Assembly (NCBI RefSeq): GCF_020541225.1
Contig: NZ_CP045889.1
Span: 682,001 to 746,000 of the forward strand
Reading direction: 5' to 3'
Length of the DNA: 64,000 bases
Source of the DNA: Candidatus Steffania adelgidicola
GTDB lineage: Bacteria; Pseudomonadota; Gammaproteobacteria; Enterobacterales; Enterobacteriaceae
In this document: positions 52,942 to 63,537 of the stretch, piece after piece
How positions within the stretch are numbered: position 1 is the first letter of the stretch
Layout: each line of letters opens with the position of its first letter
Made by a program: the position numbers and the translations under genes
Notes under the pieces: model-generated
What the model saw: the letters and a program-made list of their open reading frames with translations, nothing else
Database searches by the model: none
What the model was told of the DNA's origin: nothing

Positions 52942-55900
52942 TCAGCGGCTGTGTTTACCGCTGAGTAAAGTGTCAAATTTCTCTATAAATTCCGTATCTG
53001 GACAACAGTAAAAAACACCTTTTCCAGGCTGAGTAAGATTGATACCGCGTAGAAATAGGTAATATACCCCACCAAAATCACGTTGGTAATTATAATCCAC
53101 CAGGCGATGACGTAAAAATCTATGCACTGCTAGTGCATAAATCTGATACTGTAGCATATAGCAGTTGGCGATAATTGCCCGATCCATCGCTGACTTAGTA
53201 TAGTCTGCGCTCTCCTTTCCTAGCCAGTTTGATTTATAATCCAGAAGATAATAACGACCTTGCCAACGAAAAACAAGATCAATAAATCCTTTCAACATCC
53301 CCTTGACTCTCGAGAACTCTAGTGGCGGACAGAGGCGGGAAAGTGGATCATACTTCTTGCAGAGTAAGTCCAGATCGCGAGCTTCCAGCGAGACACTAAT
53401 AGGCAGGTAAAACTGAAGTTCAGCATGTCGAGAATTTCGAGAGATGTCCGCAAGAGTAAGGAAGCCGCCGTCCAGCGGACTCGTAATGATGTTTTCTATC
53501 CACTGCGTTATCATCACTAACCAAATGTCGTCAATACCATGTTTTGCCAGTTGTTCACCTAACCACGATAAGTTTATCGGTTGAGTAAAATCTAGAGTTG
53601 CAAACAGGCTATGTAAAAATATCCCTGCAGCGGGGCCACGTGGAAACGTATGGGGCGTTAACTCTACAATTTCTTCTTTCGGGTTACCTTGCCAAGGACT
53701 TTTCATCTCCAACAACGCAGAGCAGTCCAGCAGTAGCGAATTTTTATTGTTCTGCAAACCCGAATAACTTGTTACCCGCCATGGGACATTCTGGAAAATA
53801 GGCCACTTACGTGCATTCAATGGGATCCTTTTAGAAGCTAAAGGAAGAAATGGCTTCAGTAGCGGCCTAGGACCTGTCTCGTTTAGGGTAATATCACCGT
53901 TAGCTCTAGCTAATAATGTCACTAGGCATTCTCGCAAGTAATCAGCATCGCCGGCCTTTCCATGCTGAATCAGGTAGCCAACTGCGCTCAAATGGAGATC
54001 ACTGGCACCATTTTTTTTACGGTTGTTTCGATATAGAGAAGCAATACCAAAACTACAGTGATAGATAGAACGCGTTAGCGCTACATATAGCAAGCGTATA
54101 TCTTCTGCTAACCGCTCCTCCTCTGCTAGCTGAACACTCTCTTGTGACGCACCGAGATCCAGGCAGGCTGTATAAGTCTCGCGATCGTGAAAAAACGCCT
54201 GCTTTTGCACGCGGAAATCGGCTGCGAATGGGAAAAACACTACTGGGAACTCTTGCCCTTTCGATTTATGTAGGGTGATAATATTCACTAAATCATAAAT
54301 GCTTTCTAGACGTAATTTCTGGCTCTCTTCTTCTTGATTGGGGTCTGCCAGCTGATTTTCAAACCATCGGAGTAGCGCATGTTGTGTCTCAAACTGCGTT
54401 GAAGCTTCCTGTAGTAGTTCTTTCAGATGGAGGAAATTAGTTAGCTGGTGTTCACCATTCTGGCTTGCTAACAAGTTCTCTGGAATACTATAGTCTATCA
54501 TCATCTGCCGCAGCATCGATCCTACACCATTTTCTTGCCAGTAATGTCGATAGCTTGAGAACTCTTGTACCCGCTCTTCCCATCGTTGTTCATCGTTATT
54601 TAGCGCATAGATAGCAGCAGAATCCACGTTCAATAATCGGGTAGCCAATGCACTACGCAACCCGCTGTCTTTTTCCGGCATCAATACTGCTTGCAAGATC
54701 CAGTGAAGTTCATGCGCCTCTGGCATCTCGAAGACACTATTCCAGTTAGAGAGATATACCGTTGGAATCATCAACTCTGCCAATGCCAAACGGATTAGTG
54801 TGGCTTCATCCCGGTTTCGTACTAGTACTGTAATATCCGATGCCCGTAGCATCTGACAATACCGGAGTCCTTCCAGCCACGCTTCGCCTTCATGGGCAGC
54901 ATTCAGCCAGTCTCGAATCGTCATAGCACACTGGCGAGCCATGTATTGTTGATATTCTCTTAGACTGACGCCGAGGCCAGGTTGTACCCAGATATGTAAC
55001 GCAGACTGCGGTTTTCTCCACAGTATCAGTTGTAGGTTTGTGTGTTCCAAGGCAGCCGTTGCTGGCAGAAAAGGGATGTCCCTGAAAATAAACGGCATCG
55101 TTGAGTTTTTAAATAATTGATTTACCGCATTAATCATCCCCGGTGAAGAACGCCAATTAGTTGTCAGGGTATAGCAAGCATTGACTTCCTTACGGGCGCG
55201 GATATAAGTAAAAATATCCGCGCCACGAAAGGCGTAAATGGCTTGTTTTGGGTCGCCTATCAGCAAAAGCCCACACTTAGGTTGGTCACCGTAAATCTGG
55301 TGAAAGATACGATACTGCTGCGGGTCAGTATCCTGAAACTCATCAATCATAACCATTGGATAGCGCACACGTAACAACTTAGCCAGTGCCTCACCACCAG
55401 TGCTTCTTAGAGTACTATCTAAACACCTCAGCAAATCATCAAACCCAAGCTCCCCCCGATTTTGTTTTTCCTTCACTAGTGCCTGACGTATATGTATCAG
55501 TGCCTTCATAAAAATCAGTGAGCGCAGTGAACACTTCTGCTGATATAAGGCTTCTACTGACATGAATAGGTCATGTCGAGGTGGTACACCAGCAGTTATT
55601 TTATCTGCCAGCACCGAGATTTTAAAGCGCTCAAGTTCATCTGGTATCTGATAGTTAATAGTCGGTTTCTCTGTCCAGGAGTTAATAGTTGCAAACCAGC
55701 TTGAAAGATTTTTTTTACTATAGATTCGTCGCTTGAGTGTATGGTTACCGAGTATTTCACTAAGCATTCCTGCCGCAGAACGCCATTGCCGCTTGAAGTC
55801 TTCAATTTTAGTAATAATACGTGCATGACACGCCAAGATAGACTCATTTATATCCGGTGGATTGCGAATTATCGGGATATCACCCTGTAGATAAGGCAGC

Positions 55901-56472
55901 AGTTCCAACAATAGATGCTCGGGTCCCTCCCAATACTCCTGTACCATACGTGCAACGTCTAGCGGCAACGGATTACAGTGACGGCGCCAGAAATCAGCAC
56001 TCACCTGCTTACGTAAGTAAGCTTCATTCGGTAAAAGCGTTTGCTGCAATATTATTCCAGATTCAATAGCATTATGATTTAACATGCGTTGGCAAAAACC
56101 ATGAATAGTATAAATTGATGCCCCATCCATCCGTCGTTCCGCATCTAAAAGATGCAGGGCGGCCATTTGCAAATCCCTGCATTGCATCAACAGCGGATGC
56201 TCACGTTTTCCACGCAAACAAGCCAGCCTTATATGGTGAATTGTTTCGTAAATACGGCTACGAAGCTCCTTGGTAGCTGCGTCAGTAAAAGTCACTACAA
56301 GTATTTCTTCTATGGTCAAGGGGCTCCGATATTGAATCTCACCGCCAAGCCCGAGTAGCAGACGCAAATAAAGCATTACTAAGGTATAGGTTTTCCCTGT
56401 CCCTGCCGACGCCTCGATAAGACAGGTGCCCTCAAGAGGAAAAATTAGAGGATTAAAGGTGTTATCAGTCAT
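52942..56472 (-). CDS. recB: Exodeoxyribonuclease V subunit beta
   Basis: 3'-5' helicase and nuclease subunit of RecBCD, acting in double-strand break repair. 1176 residues against 1180. Helicase motifs: LIEASAGTGKTYTLVMLYL, MVIDEFQDTDPQQYRIF, LIGDPKQAIYAFRGADIFTY, TLHKSKGQEFPVVFFPF and LLYVALTRS. C-terminal nuclease motif YYLLDYKSNWLG with the catalytic Asp and Lys is intact, as is GFIDLVFRW. I start at ATG 56472, one codon after a TTG. recC, required for a working RecBCD, is not in this window; in E. coli it lies just beyond ptrA upstream. Confidence 0.97.
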   Translation of the reverse strand: MTDNTFNPLIFPLEGTCLIEASAGTGKTYTLVMLYLRLLLGLGGEIQYRSPLTIEEILVVTFTDAATKELRSRIYETIHHIRLACLRGKREHPLLMQCRDLQMAALHLLDAERRMDGASIYTIHGFCQRMLNHNAIESGIILQQTLLPNEAYLRKQVSADFWRRHCNPLPLDVARMVQEYWEGPEHLLLELLPYLQGDIPIIRNPPDINESILACHARIITKIEDFKRQWRSAAGMLSEILGNHTLKRRIYSKKNLSSWFATINSWTEKPTINYQIPDELERFKISVLADKITAGVPPRHDLFMSVEALYQQKCSLRSLIFMKALIHIRQALVKEKQNRGELGFDDLLRCLDSTLRSTGGEALAKLLRVRYPMVMIDEFQDTDPQQYRIFHQIYGDQPKCGLLLIGDPKQAIYAFRGADIFTYIRARKEVNACYTLTTNWRSSPGMINAVNQLFKNSTMPFIFRDIPFLPATAALEHTNLQLILWRKPQSALHIWVQPGLGVSLREYQQYMARQCAMTIRDWLNAAHEGEAWLEGLRYCQMLRASDITVLVRNRDEATLIRLALAELMIPTVYLSNWNSVFEMPEAHELHWILQAVLMPEKDSGLRSALATRLLNVDSAAIYALNNDEQRWEERVQEFSSYRHYWQENGVGSMLRQMMIDYSIPENLLASQNGEHQLTNFLHLKELLQEASTQFETQHALLRWFENQLADPNQEEESQKLRLESIYDLVNIITLHKSKGQEFPVVFFPFAADFRVQKQAFFHDRETYTACLDLGASQESVQLAEEERLAEDIRLLYVALTRSIYHCSFGIASLYRNNRKKNGASDLHLSAVGYLIQHGKAGDADYLRECLVTLLARANGDITLNETGPRPLLKPFLPLASKRIPLNARKWPIFQNVPWRVTSYSGLQNNKNSLLLDCSALLEMKSPWQGNPKEEIVELTPHTFPRGPAAGIFLHSLFATLDFTQPINLSWLGEQLAKHGIDDIWLVMITQWIENIITSPLDGGFLTLADISRNSRHAELQFYLPISVSLEARDLDLLCKKYDPLSRLCPPLEFSRVKGMLKGFIDLVFRWQGRYYLLDYKSNWLGKESADYTKSAMDRAIIANCYMLQYQIYALAVHRFLRHRLVDYNYQRDFGGVYYLFLRGINLTQPGKGVFYCCPDTEFIEKFDTLLSGKHSR

Positions 56473-59400
56473 CAATGCAAATATTTCTTTTGTTTTTAGG
56501 AAGGATTTTTATCCATAAAAATTGAATTCAACAAGCAAGTCTACCTCTTAAGGTTCAAGCATAATCAATTGAATCCCTTCTGGTGCCGTTACCGAAAATT
56601 TCCACCCTCTAGGTTTATTTTTCCTTATGCTTCATTATCACACGTCAAAAGTAAGATAGTGGTTTTTAAATTCATTAATATTTCTCTCTTTTTATTTTCA
56701 TAGACAATAATAACCTGTTAATTCTTAATAATGATAAGGTCAATGCCTGATTGCAGAAGGTATCATATCTAGATAGATTCTAACTGTTTATACTTTAATG
56801 AAATATTAATAATGATTTTCAAGACTTTTATACTTATTCTCTCTTAGAGTTGATGGTATGCTCAACAGTTCTGAATATATCACTAGAAGAATATAAACAG
56901 CTGTAATGTATTTTGAATATTTTATACTGAAAACTTACTGTTTTCTGCTCTATTTTACGTAAATTCCGAAATTCAGTTGAGATGCTCTTAGATTCAAAAC
57001 GCATATAAGATCATCAAGATATTGTTTTGAATAGAAAAAAGTCTTTTTATAGCAACAATTGAGTTTTATGCATAGGCTAAAACCTCGTTTATAAACGACA
57101 AGAAATCGATCCCGTATTATCAATACTATTCTGTTTGTGATTTTGATGAACTATTCGTTCAAAACACATATAACACTCAGCTCACTGACGAGCTACTTCT
57201 TGATAAATATCAATTGCTTCTTCTTAAACCCTGTTTATTACAAATATAGTATGAATCAGAAAGATAGAATTACTCGTTCTATGCGACAACTCCTGTTAAG
57301 GACTTGAATGAACTCTATAGTCCAGGTTATTTTCATTGATGCATCTAGAAACTTATAATGGATTTTTACCTTATTTCCTTACAGATACTAAATTTATCGA
57401 GTTGCATCTCAGATTTGAGATTCAGATAACGACGGATTTGTTGAAAACATTTTTATCCACGATAGAGAAAAGTCGATGCTATTTAGAATGGGCTTTTAGG
57501 TGCTGGAGAATATTATAGAGGATAAAATCAAGGGTTCCGATCCTTGTGAAATTTTAGCTGATATTTTAGAAGACAATCAAAACAAGAGTTATGAAATACT
57601 TATCGCCACCGCTCCGGAAGACTCTAAATATATTGAATAGACTATATCCTGTATTATCTGTGTTCTAGGATCGTATCAATACATTAAATTTAAAAATCAC
57701 TATCCAATGTAGGCATCTGAGAACACTAGAATTTCCAATTACCAGAAGTAATTAGTGCTATCAGAATTTTGCCTTGAAACTCTAGCCTAACAATTTGAAA
57801 TACGATTTCATATCTAATATTTTTTCCTGGCTTCAATTAAGTTTAAGAAACTACTTACGCATATTGTAAACCTAGTCATATTGATTAATCCTGATGCTTG
57901 CTAGTTTATCACAGACGCTTTAAAAGAGTTAGTCGGCGGTTTATTTTAAATAACCTTAATAACTTTTTTTGATTTAGAGAAACTTGATAAATTCAAAACC
58001 TTCTGTATATAATGTGCGCCCTATGTTATATTATGGGTTACACTGATAGTCTAATTCATCGGTATTTTAACTATATTTTAGATACGGCATGACTAATTGT
58101 CCTACTCTGAAGAAAATATACCTATTCTTCCTTGTCAATAAAGAAGTGTACTTTTTCTTTACTCTAGCACTAGATCTAAATCTATATAGATTAATGTATA
58201 ATAAAATCGCTTTATTATATTCATTTACTTCTCAAGTAATGAAGCCATATTTTTATACAGTATTCTGGTAATGCATGCTTTATTTATATACACTTTATTT
58301 TAAGAAGAAACATAAGCTTTTTGATAAATGAATTCAGAATTGACACTAGATTATAATTAAGCCAGTCAAATTTAAAAACATATTGCGCTTTCCTGACACA
58401 GCAGTAAGACGTTTTATTATCTAGTGAATAATAAGTGTATTTACAGCTAAATCACTTGATTTTGATCACACTATCTAACCTACGAATCATTCAAATTAAT
58501 TATTATTAACAATAATTAATATATGGATACCATCCAATTAAAGGATTTATCATCGTTTCTAACTTTATAACACAGATTAGCTCAGTATATTCATGTTATC
58601 TCTATATGTTCTGGATTCAAAAACATGAAAGAAGTGAGGATACAGTGCTATGAATATTAGTGTAAAACAGTTAGCGAGAATTGATTTTTATATATCTCTA
58701 AGCTATTGAATCTTAATTCAATATCAGATTGTGAATATAGATAGATGTCTTGTTTACTTATTTTAAATCGGATTGAAATTTTAAAAATAGACAGGAACAC
58801 ATGCTCTCTCATACCCAGCTCAGAAACATTAAAACCCACAGCCACCCGCTTATTAAATATATCCATCTTCTTTCGACCAGATTACACAGCAGTATAAATG
58901 CAATGGGCTATCGATCTTTCCATCACTTGATAATAAGTTAATTGTTTCCATGTTATATTTTGACATTATCAAACAGTATTCTCTCAACATTAATGTAATA
59001 GTTATGCGCATACTTCGCATTAATTAACCATATGATTCTATAAATAACAAGATCCAGATTTAGTTTAGATCTGAAATAAGTCGTATTAAAGATCAATGAA
59101 GATGCCTTTTGTTAAAAAGGAATCTTTGTCGTGAATTTTTTCTAATCGATTCTATCCCTATAAAGTCGTACTCGCTATTTTTCAGGTGACCAATAGACAA
59201 TTTTGGCGAAATGAAAACAGCAAAGACAAAGAAATAGTGATATAGCACTTAGTTTTCTACCTATCAATAGATAGGATCTTATAAATATACCAAGTAAAAC
59301 CGCAAACTGCATTCATAATTCATGGTTTTTGTCAAATGATTTAAGCGACGTGCAGAAAATTTCTGCAAAATGCCTTTTTAGTGAAATGCTTGAGATTGCA

Positions 59401-59533
59401 TCTATCTAGATATAGGACTTCTAGTATAAGAGATGCAGTTTTATCATAATCTATAAAAGATTGATAAAGAGTGGGGGCGTAATACAGTGATTTTACACTA
59501 GTGATCATGCAATCATTTATTAAATTCGCTCGT
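56473..59533. other. 3.1 kb gene desert (ptrA position)
   Basis: No intact gene. E. coli has ptrA (2.9 kb) immediately upstream of recB, so its loss would leave about this space. Possible traces on the minus strand: PRGWKFSVTAPEG ending at a stop near 56556 (PtrA C terminus HPEGWKVWENVSA) and MRFESK near 56990 (MRFDSRDK), though their spacing is about 200 bases too wide. On the plus strand, 57100-57650 carries open stretches described separately. A 69-codon frame at 58657-58866 (-) was not recognised. Confidence 0.35.
57095..57640 (+). pseudogene. Unrecognised broken open stretches
   Basis: Consecutive plus-strand open pieces in shifting frames: one containing DELFVQNTYNTQLTDELLL, then TPVKDLNELYSPGYF, then one with TTDLLKTFLSTIEKSR, then VLENIIEDKIKGSDPCEILA running to a stop at 57640. 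Composition is more protein-like than its surroundings, but I could not match it to a family. It conflicts with the idea that ptrA filled this space. May be chance frames. Confidence 0.25.
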
Positions 59534-59803
59534 TTATTTTTTACTCTCTTCCATTTCTGGAAGTGTTACATTTAATTCCAGGATAGAGATATCCCCATCT
59601 TTTTTCTCTAATTGCAGGGAGAGCATTGCAGGATCGATTTGCACATATTTACTGATGACCGCGAGTAGGTCGCGTTTTAGTTGTGGCAGATAATGCGGTT
59701 CTTTATAACCTCTGCGTCGTTCAGCTACAATAATCTGTAGTCGTTCTTTGGCTATATTGGCTGTTGTTTTTTTACAGGGGAGAGAGAAGTCAAGTAATGC
59801 CAT
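59534..59803 (-). CDS. minE: Cell division topological specificity factor MinE
   Basis: Stimulates MinD ATPase and drives the pole-to-pole Min oscillation. 89 residues against 88. The N-terminal membrane-targeting segment MALLDFSL, the MinD-binding helix [16 protein letters not shown] and the C-terminal dimer domain [28 protein letters not shown] (seen in parts) are intact. Starts 3 bases after the minD stop. Confidence 0.97.
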   Translation of the reverse strand: MALLDFSLPCKKTTANIAKERLQIIVAERRRGYKEPHYLPQLKRDLLAVISKYVQIDPAMLSLQLEKKDGDISILELNVTLPEMEESKK

Positions 59804-59806
59804 AGT

Positions 59807-60619
59807 TTATCCCCTAAACAGACGTTTCAGGAAGCCCTTCTTCTCTTCTTCAATAAATCGGAAGGGACGTTCATCTCCTAACAGGCGCTCTACCATGTCA
59901 GAATAAGCCTGGCCAGCATCAGACTCCTCATCAAGAATTACCGGCTCACCTTGGTTAGAAGCCCTTAATACCGATTGATCTTCTGGGATTAAACCTAGCA
60001 AAGGAATCCTTAGAATCTCAATTACATCTTTCATACTCAACATGTCCCCACGATTGACACTACCTGGGTTGTAACGCGTTAGCAGTAGGTGCTCTTTTAT
60101 TGACTCTAGCCCATTCTCAGCACGGCGCGATTTAGATGATAGGATACCAAGAATACGATCAGAGTCACGCACAGATGAGACTTCTGGGTTTGTCGCAATG
60201 ATGGCTTCATCGGCAAAATACAGCGCCAGCAAGGCACCTGTTTCAATACCCGCTGGTGAATCGCAAACGATAAAATCAAATGCCATTGTACTTAAATCAT
60301 TCAATACTCTTTCTACGCCTTCGCGAGTTAGAGCATCTTTATCTCTTGTTTGAGACGCAGGAAGAATATAAAGATTTGCGGTCCGTTTATCTTTAATGAG
60401 CGCCTGATGTAACGTCGCATCGCCCTGGATGACATTGACGAAGTCATAGACCACTCTGCGTTCGCAACCCATGATCAAATCAAGATTGCGCAGCCCGATA
60501 TCAAAATCGATCACTACGGTTTTCTTTCCTTTTCGGGCTAAACCAGTCGCAATAGCCGCACTTGATGTGGTCTTGCCAACACCCCCTTTACCTGAAGTAA
60601 CAACTATAATACGTGCCAT
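59807..60619 (-). CDS. minD: Septum-site determining ATPase MinD
   Basis: Membrane-associating ParA-type ATPase recruiting MinC and MinE. Start at MARIIVVTSGKGGVGKTT (deviant Walker A) gives 270 residues as in E. coli, with AAGGA 8 bases upstream. VIDFDIGLRNLDLIMGCE, CDSPAGIE and TNPEVSSVRDSDRILG are conserved; the C-terminal amphipathic membrane helix EEKKGFLKRLF is present. An intact minC, which precedes it in E. coli, is missing. Confidence 0.97.
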   Translation of the reverse strand: MARIIVVTSGKGGVGKTTSSAAIATGLARKGKKTVVIDFDIGLRNLDLIMGCERRVVYDFVNVIQGDATLHQALIKDKRTANLYILPASQTRDKDALTREGVERVLNDLSTMAFDFIVCDSPAGIETGALLALYFADEAIIATNPEVSSVRDSDRILGILSSKSRRAENGLESIKEHLLLTRYNPGSVNRGDMLSMKDVIEILRIPLLGLIPEDQSVLRASNQGEPVILDEESDAGQAYSDMVERLLGDERPFRFIEEEKKGFLKRLFRG

Positions 60620-60639
60620 AAATGGATTCCTTGTCAAGG

Positions 60640-61330
60640 GCTAAATGTCACATCCTGGAAGGTAATATTATTTCTTATGCAATGGCATTTTACTACTCAA
60701 TACTTCTTTGAAGTAACACCTACTTATAGAGGAAAAATACAGGCATAGTGTACTCTTATACTCTTTTATAAGAGTAGAAAGGTACTTTTTAGGCATATCT
60801 GCTATACATGGATTCAATCTATCAATTATATCCTGAATGTTTAGAACTATTAGTAGGATAAAATGAAGTCACAATTAAGATTTACGAAAAAATGGCAGAT
60901 AGTCATATATTATCCAAGGCCCTTATCTCACATTGTTTCTGGTTATGAACGAAGATAGTTATTAAAAATAAGATATTTGAATGTGAGTAAGCACATTCAA
61001 GTTATATCGATCTTCTTTGTTTTGCTACTGAATCAAAGATACACATTAATCATATAGCATGCTATTAAAAAATTATCTAATGATATTTATAAGTAATCTA
61101 GGATCTGGATTAAATTCTAAATTTTTAGCTCAGTCTCTATATCTAATCAACAAATCTAAATGTCCATAGAATACTATTCTTGTTTATTTTGAGAGGTTGT
61201 ACCACAACGCTCGATTAATAATGAGACTGCCAATACAGTCCTTATCTATTCTAAAGCAACAAACAATAGTCTTATACTTAGAATGAAGAGAATATTTTCC
61301 AACTCTTTAGAACCATTGATTTCATCAGTA
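60640..61330 (-). pseudogene. minC: minC remnant
   Basis: Upstream of minD at the ancestral minC position and of fitting size (minC is 696 bases). Traces on the minus strand: NITFQDVTFSP-stop directly before minD (E. coli LQLVENALTVQPLN), a TATTGA triplet pair where E. coli has YW of GEYWLSD, and DNA near 60910-60880 resembling the codons for SAGAELIAD. Distances between these traces match E. coli within about 30 bases. Every frame is interrupted by stops. Identification is moderate; loss of an intact minC here is certain. Confidence 0.55.
60751..60776. repeat. 10-bp perfect hairpin within minC remnant
   Basis: TACTCTTATA, loop CTCTTT, TATAAGAGTA. About 130 bases upstream of minD; could lie in the minD leader if transcription starts further up. 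Confidence 0.45.
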
Positions 61331-61935
61331 TAGGAGTCTTTTATCTTAGTTGAGGACTAAGAAACAAATAGATATCATGTTAATTTAAATAGTGTTATTG
61401 GTAATTTCTATAGCTCTTGACTAACCAGAAACTTCATGTAAATAGCATCCAATAGACCAAGAAGTAAATGTTTATATCATATATAAACATCTTTCAATAC
61501 CCATTATAAAAATGATAGATTTTTTGCATTACATATTGATTGTAGACCATCTACCGATCGCTCATTATCAAATCACCGATTTTAAATCTTATAGAATAAT
61601 TTGTTTTATTCAGATCGCTAAAATGAAATCCCTATGGCTATTAGGCGTCCTAATATGTTAGACATAAAGGACCTTTTCTCGGTTAGTATTACTAGAAATA
61701 ATCCCCGCCTGCAAGAAGGTTCTATTTACTAATACAGAGCGGGGCCGTCCTTTATATCTGCCGCGATACAGAAACATACACATCAATCGTACCGGAATAC
61801 TCTCTTTTCAGATTAATAATATGATTCAAATGAAATCGCTTTATATAGAGACAATCTTCGATGAAAACAGGAAAAACTCGAGCTCGAATACAGTTTCGAC
61901 TTGGCTGAGATAGCCATACCACAGCATGTCATTCA
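61331..61935. other. Noncoding downstream of mqo
   Basis: No gene. A GC-richer patch at 61705-61770 includes CCCCGC and GCGGGG 34 bases apart. A 50-codon open frame on the minus strand at 61658-61811 (containing YRGRYKGRPRSVLVNRTF) was not recognised. Confidence 0.35.
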
Positions 61936-63537
61936 TCAGCGTATAGCACTTTTTTCTTCCACTATCTTTTTGATGGCTTTGATAGGCGTTGCCTTGGCTT
62001 CAATAAAATTCAATTCCAATATCTCTGCGACATATTGGCGGATCTCATTAGTCAGGGCGAGGTTTCCGTTGATTTTCTGGCCGTAGGAGGGTACCATCTT
62101 TTTCAGTGTATACTGCCAAGTAGTAGTTTCTAAATGTTTTTTAAACATGGATGCCAGAATCTCTAGCATGATAGAAGCCGCAGTGGATGCACCCGGCGAT
62201 GCGCCAAGCAATGCTGACAGCGAACCATCAGCTGCACTGACCACTTCGGTGCCGAACTGTAAAATTCCACCTTTTCTATCATCTTTTTTTATTACCTGTA
62301 CACGCTGGCCAGCCTCGATCAGCGACCAATCAGTCACGTTAGCCTGAGGATAATATTCACGCAGGCTATTCAGGTGATCTTCATTCGACATCTTAAGTTG
62401 GCTGATAAGATATCGGATTAGCATTAAGTTATCAAGCCCAACTCTCAGTATGGGTAGTAAATTTTTTAGTGTAAGCGAATGAAACAGATCTAGATATGAG
62501 CTTTGTTTAAGAAATTTACTACTAAAAGTTGCGAAAGGGCCAAATAACAGTATCTGTTGACCATTAAGAATACGAGTATCAATATGTGGAACTGACATAG
62601 GCGGCGTATTAACCGCTGATTTACCATATACTTTAGCGTAATGGTTCCTAACTATCTCGGGGTTTTTCGCTACTAGAAATTTCCCCCCTACCGGGAAGCC
62701 TGCATATCCATGTCCCTCAGGGATGCCGGATTTTTGCAGAAGCCTTAACGATAAACCGCCTGCGCCAATAAAAACATAATGAGCACGCACTGTGGACTGC
62801 CGGCACCCATTGCTGTTGTCAACAACCCGTACGCTCCAAGTAAGATCGTCATTTCTTTTAATATCAACCACATCATGCTGTAAATGCAAATGAAACCGAG
62901 AGTGTTTTTGCAGTGCTTTTAGAAGCTGTTGCGTTACTTCACCAAAATTAACGTCAGTACCCATTTCCATGCGGGTGGCAGCTATGTTTTGGACAGTATC
63001 TCGTCCATCAATAATAAGTGGTGCCCATTCTCGAATCTGCTGGGGATCTTCGGAGTAAGTCATACCGCGAAATAAGGTGCTTTTTTGCAGCGCATTGAAG
63101 CGATGACGTAGATAATTGATATTATCCTCTCCCCATACAAAGCTCATATGGGGCACATTATTAATAAAGGTTTTCGGTCTTATGAGAACCTCTTGTTTAA
63201 CTAAATAAGCCCAGAACTGGCGCGAGATTTCAAAAGATTCATTCACTGCTACTGCTTTAGAAATATCTACTACGCCTGTTTCAGTCATAGTGGTATAGTT
63301 CAGCTCACAAAATGCGGCATGACCAGTGCCAGCATTGTTCCAAGCGTTAGAACTTTCTTCCGCCGGTTTTGCCAGGCGTTCGTACATATAAACCGTCCAA
63401 CTCGGTTCAAGTGCTTGTAGATAAGTGCCTAGCGTAGCGCTCATTATTCCGCCGCCAATCAGTACGATATCCACAGGAACTGGATGCGTAACCCGAGATT
63501 GTTTGGCTGATGCAGAGAGAGTCATACCAAGTGTCAT
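61936..63537 (-). CDS. mqo: Malate:quinone oxidoreductase
   Basis: Peripheral membrane FAD enzyme passing electrons from malate to the quinone pool. 533 residues against 548. FAD-binding GGGIMSATLG, SSNAWNNAGTGHAA, TVPHMSFVWGE-like NVPHMSFVWGED, GAGGLSLRLLQKSGIPE, GFPVGGKFLV and LLGASPGASTAA are conserved. The N terminus is short and has lost the hydrophobic leader seen in E. coli. No strong ribosome site; an alternative ATG lies 4 codons in. Together with zwf, tpiA and pykA it shows that aerobic carbon metabolism is kept. Confidence 0.95.
   Translation of the reverse strand: MTLGMTLSASAKQSRVTHPVPVDIVLIGGGIMSATLGTYLQALEPSWTVYMYERLAKPAEESSNAWNNAGTGHAAFCELNYTTMTETGVVDISKAVAVNESFEISRQFWAYLVKQEVLIRPKTFINNVPHMSFVWGEDNINYLRHRFNALQKSTLFRGMTYSEDPQQIREWAPLIIDGRDTVQNIAATRMEMGTDVNFGEVTQQLLKALQKHSRFHLHLQHDVVDIKRNDDLTWSVRVVDNSNGCRQSTVRAHYVFIGAGGLSLRLLQKSGIPEGHGYAGFPVGGKFLVAKNPEIVRNHYAKVYGKSAVNTPPMSVPHIDTRILNGQQILLFGPFATFSSKFLKQSSYLDLFHSLTLKNLLPILRVGLDNLMLIRYLISQLKMSNEDHLNSLREYYPQANVTDWSLIEAGQRVQVIKKDDRKGGILQFGTEVVSAADGSLSALLGASPGASTAASIMLEILASMFKKHLETTTWQYTLKKMVPSYGQKINGNLALTNEIRQYVAEILELNFIEAKATPIKAIKKIVEEKSAIR

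Noticed and set aside
56500-57000. Firm assignment of a ptrA pseudogene
   Set aside because: Two short matches fit, but the spacing is about 200 bases too long and plus-strand open stretches overlap the expected position, so it is kept only as a possibility.
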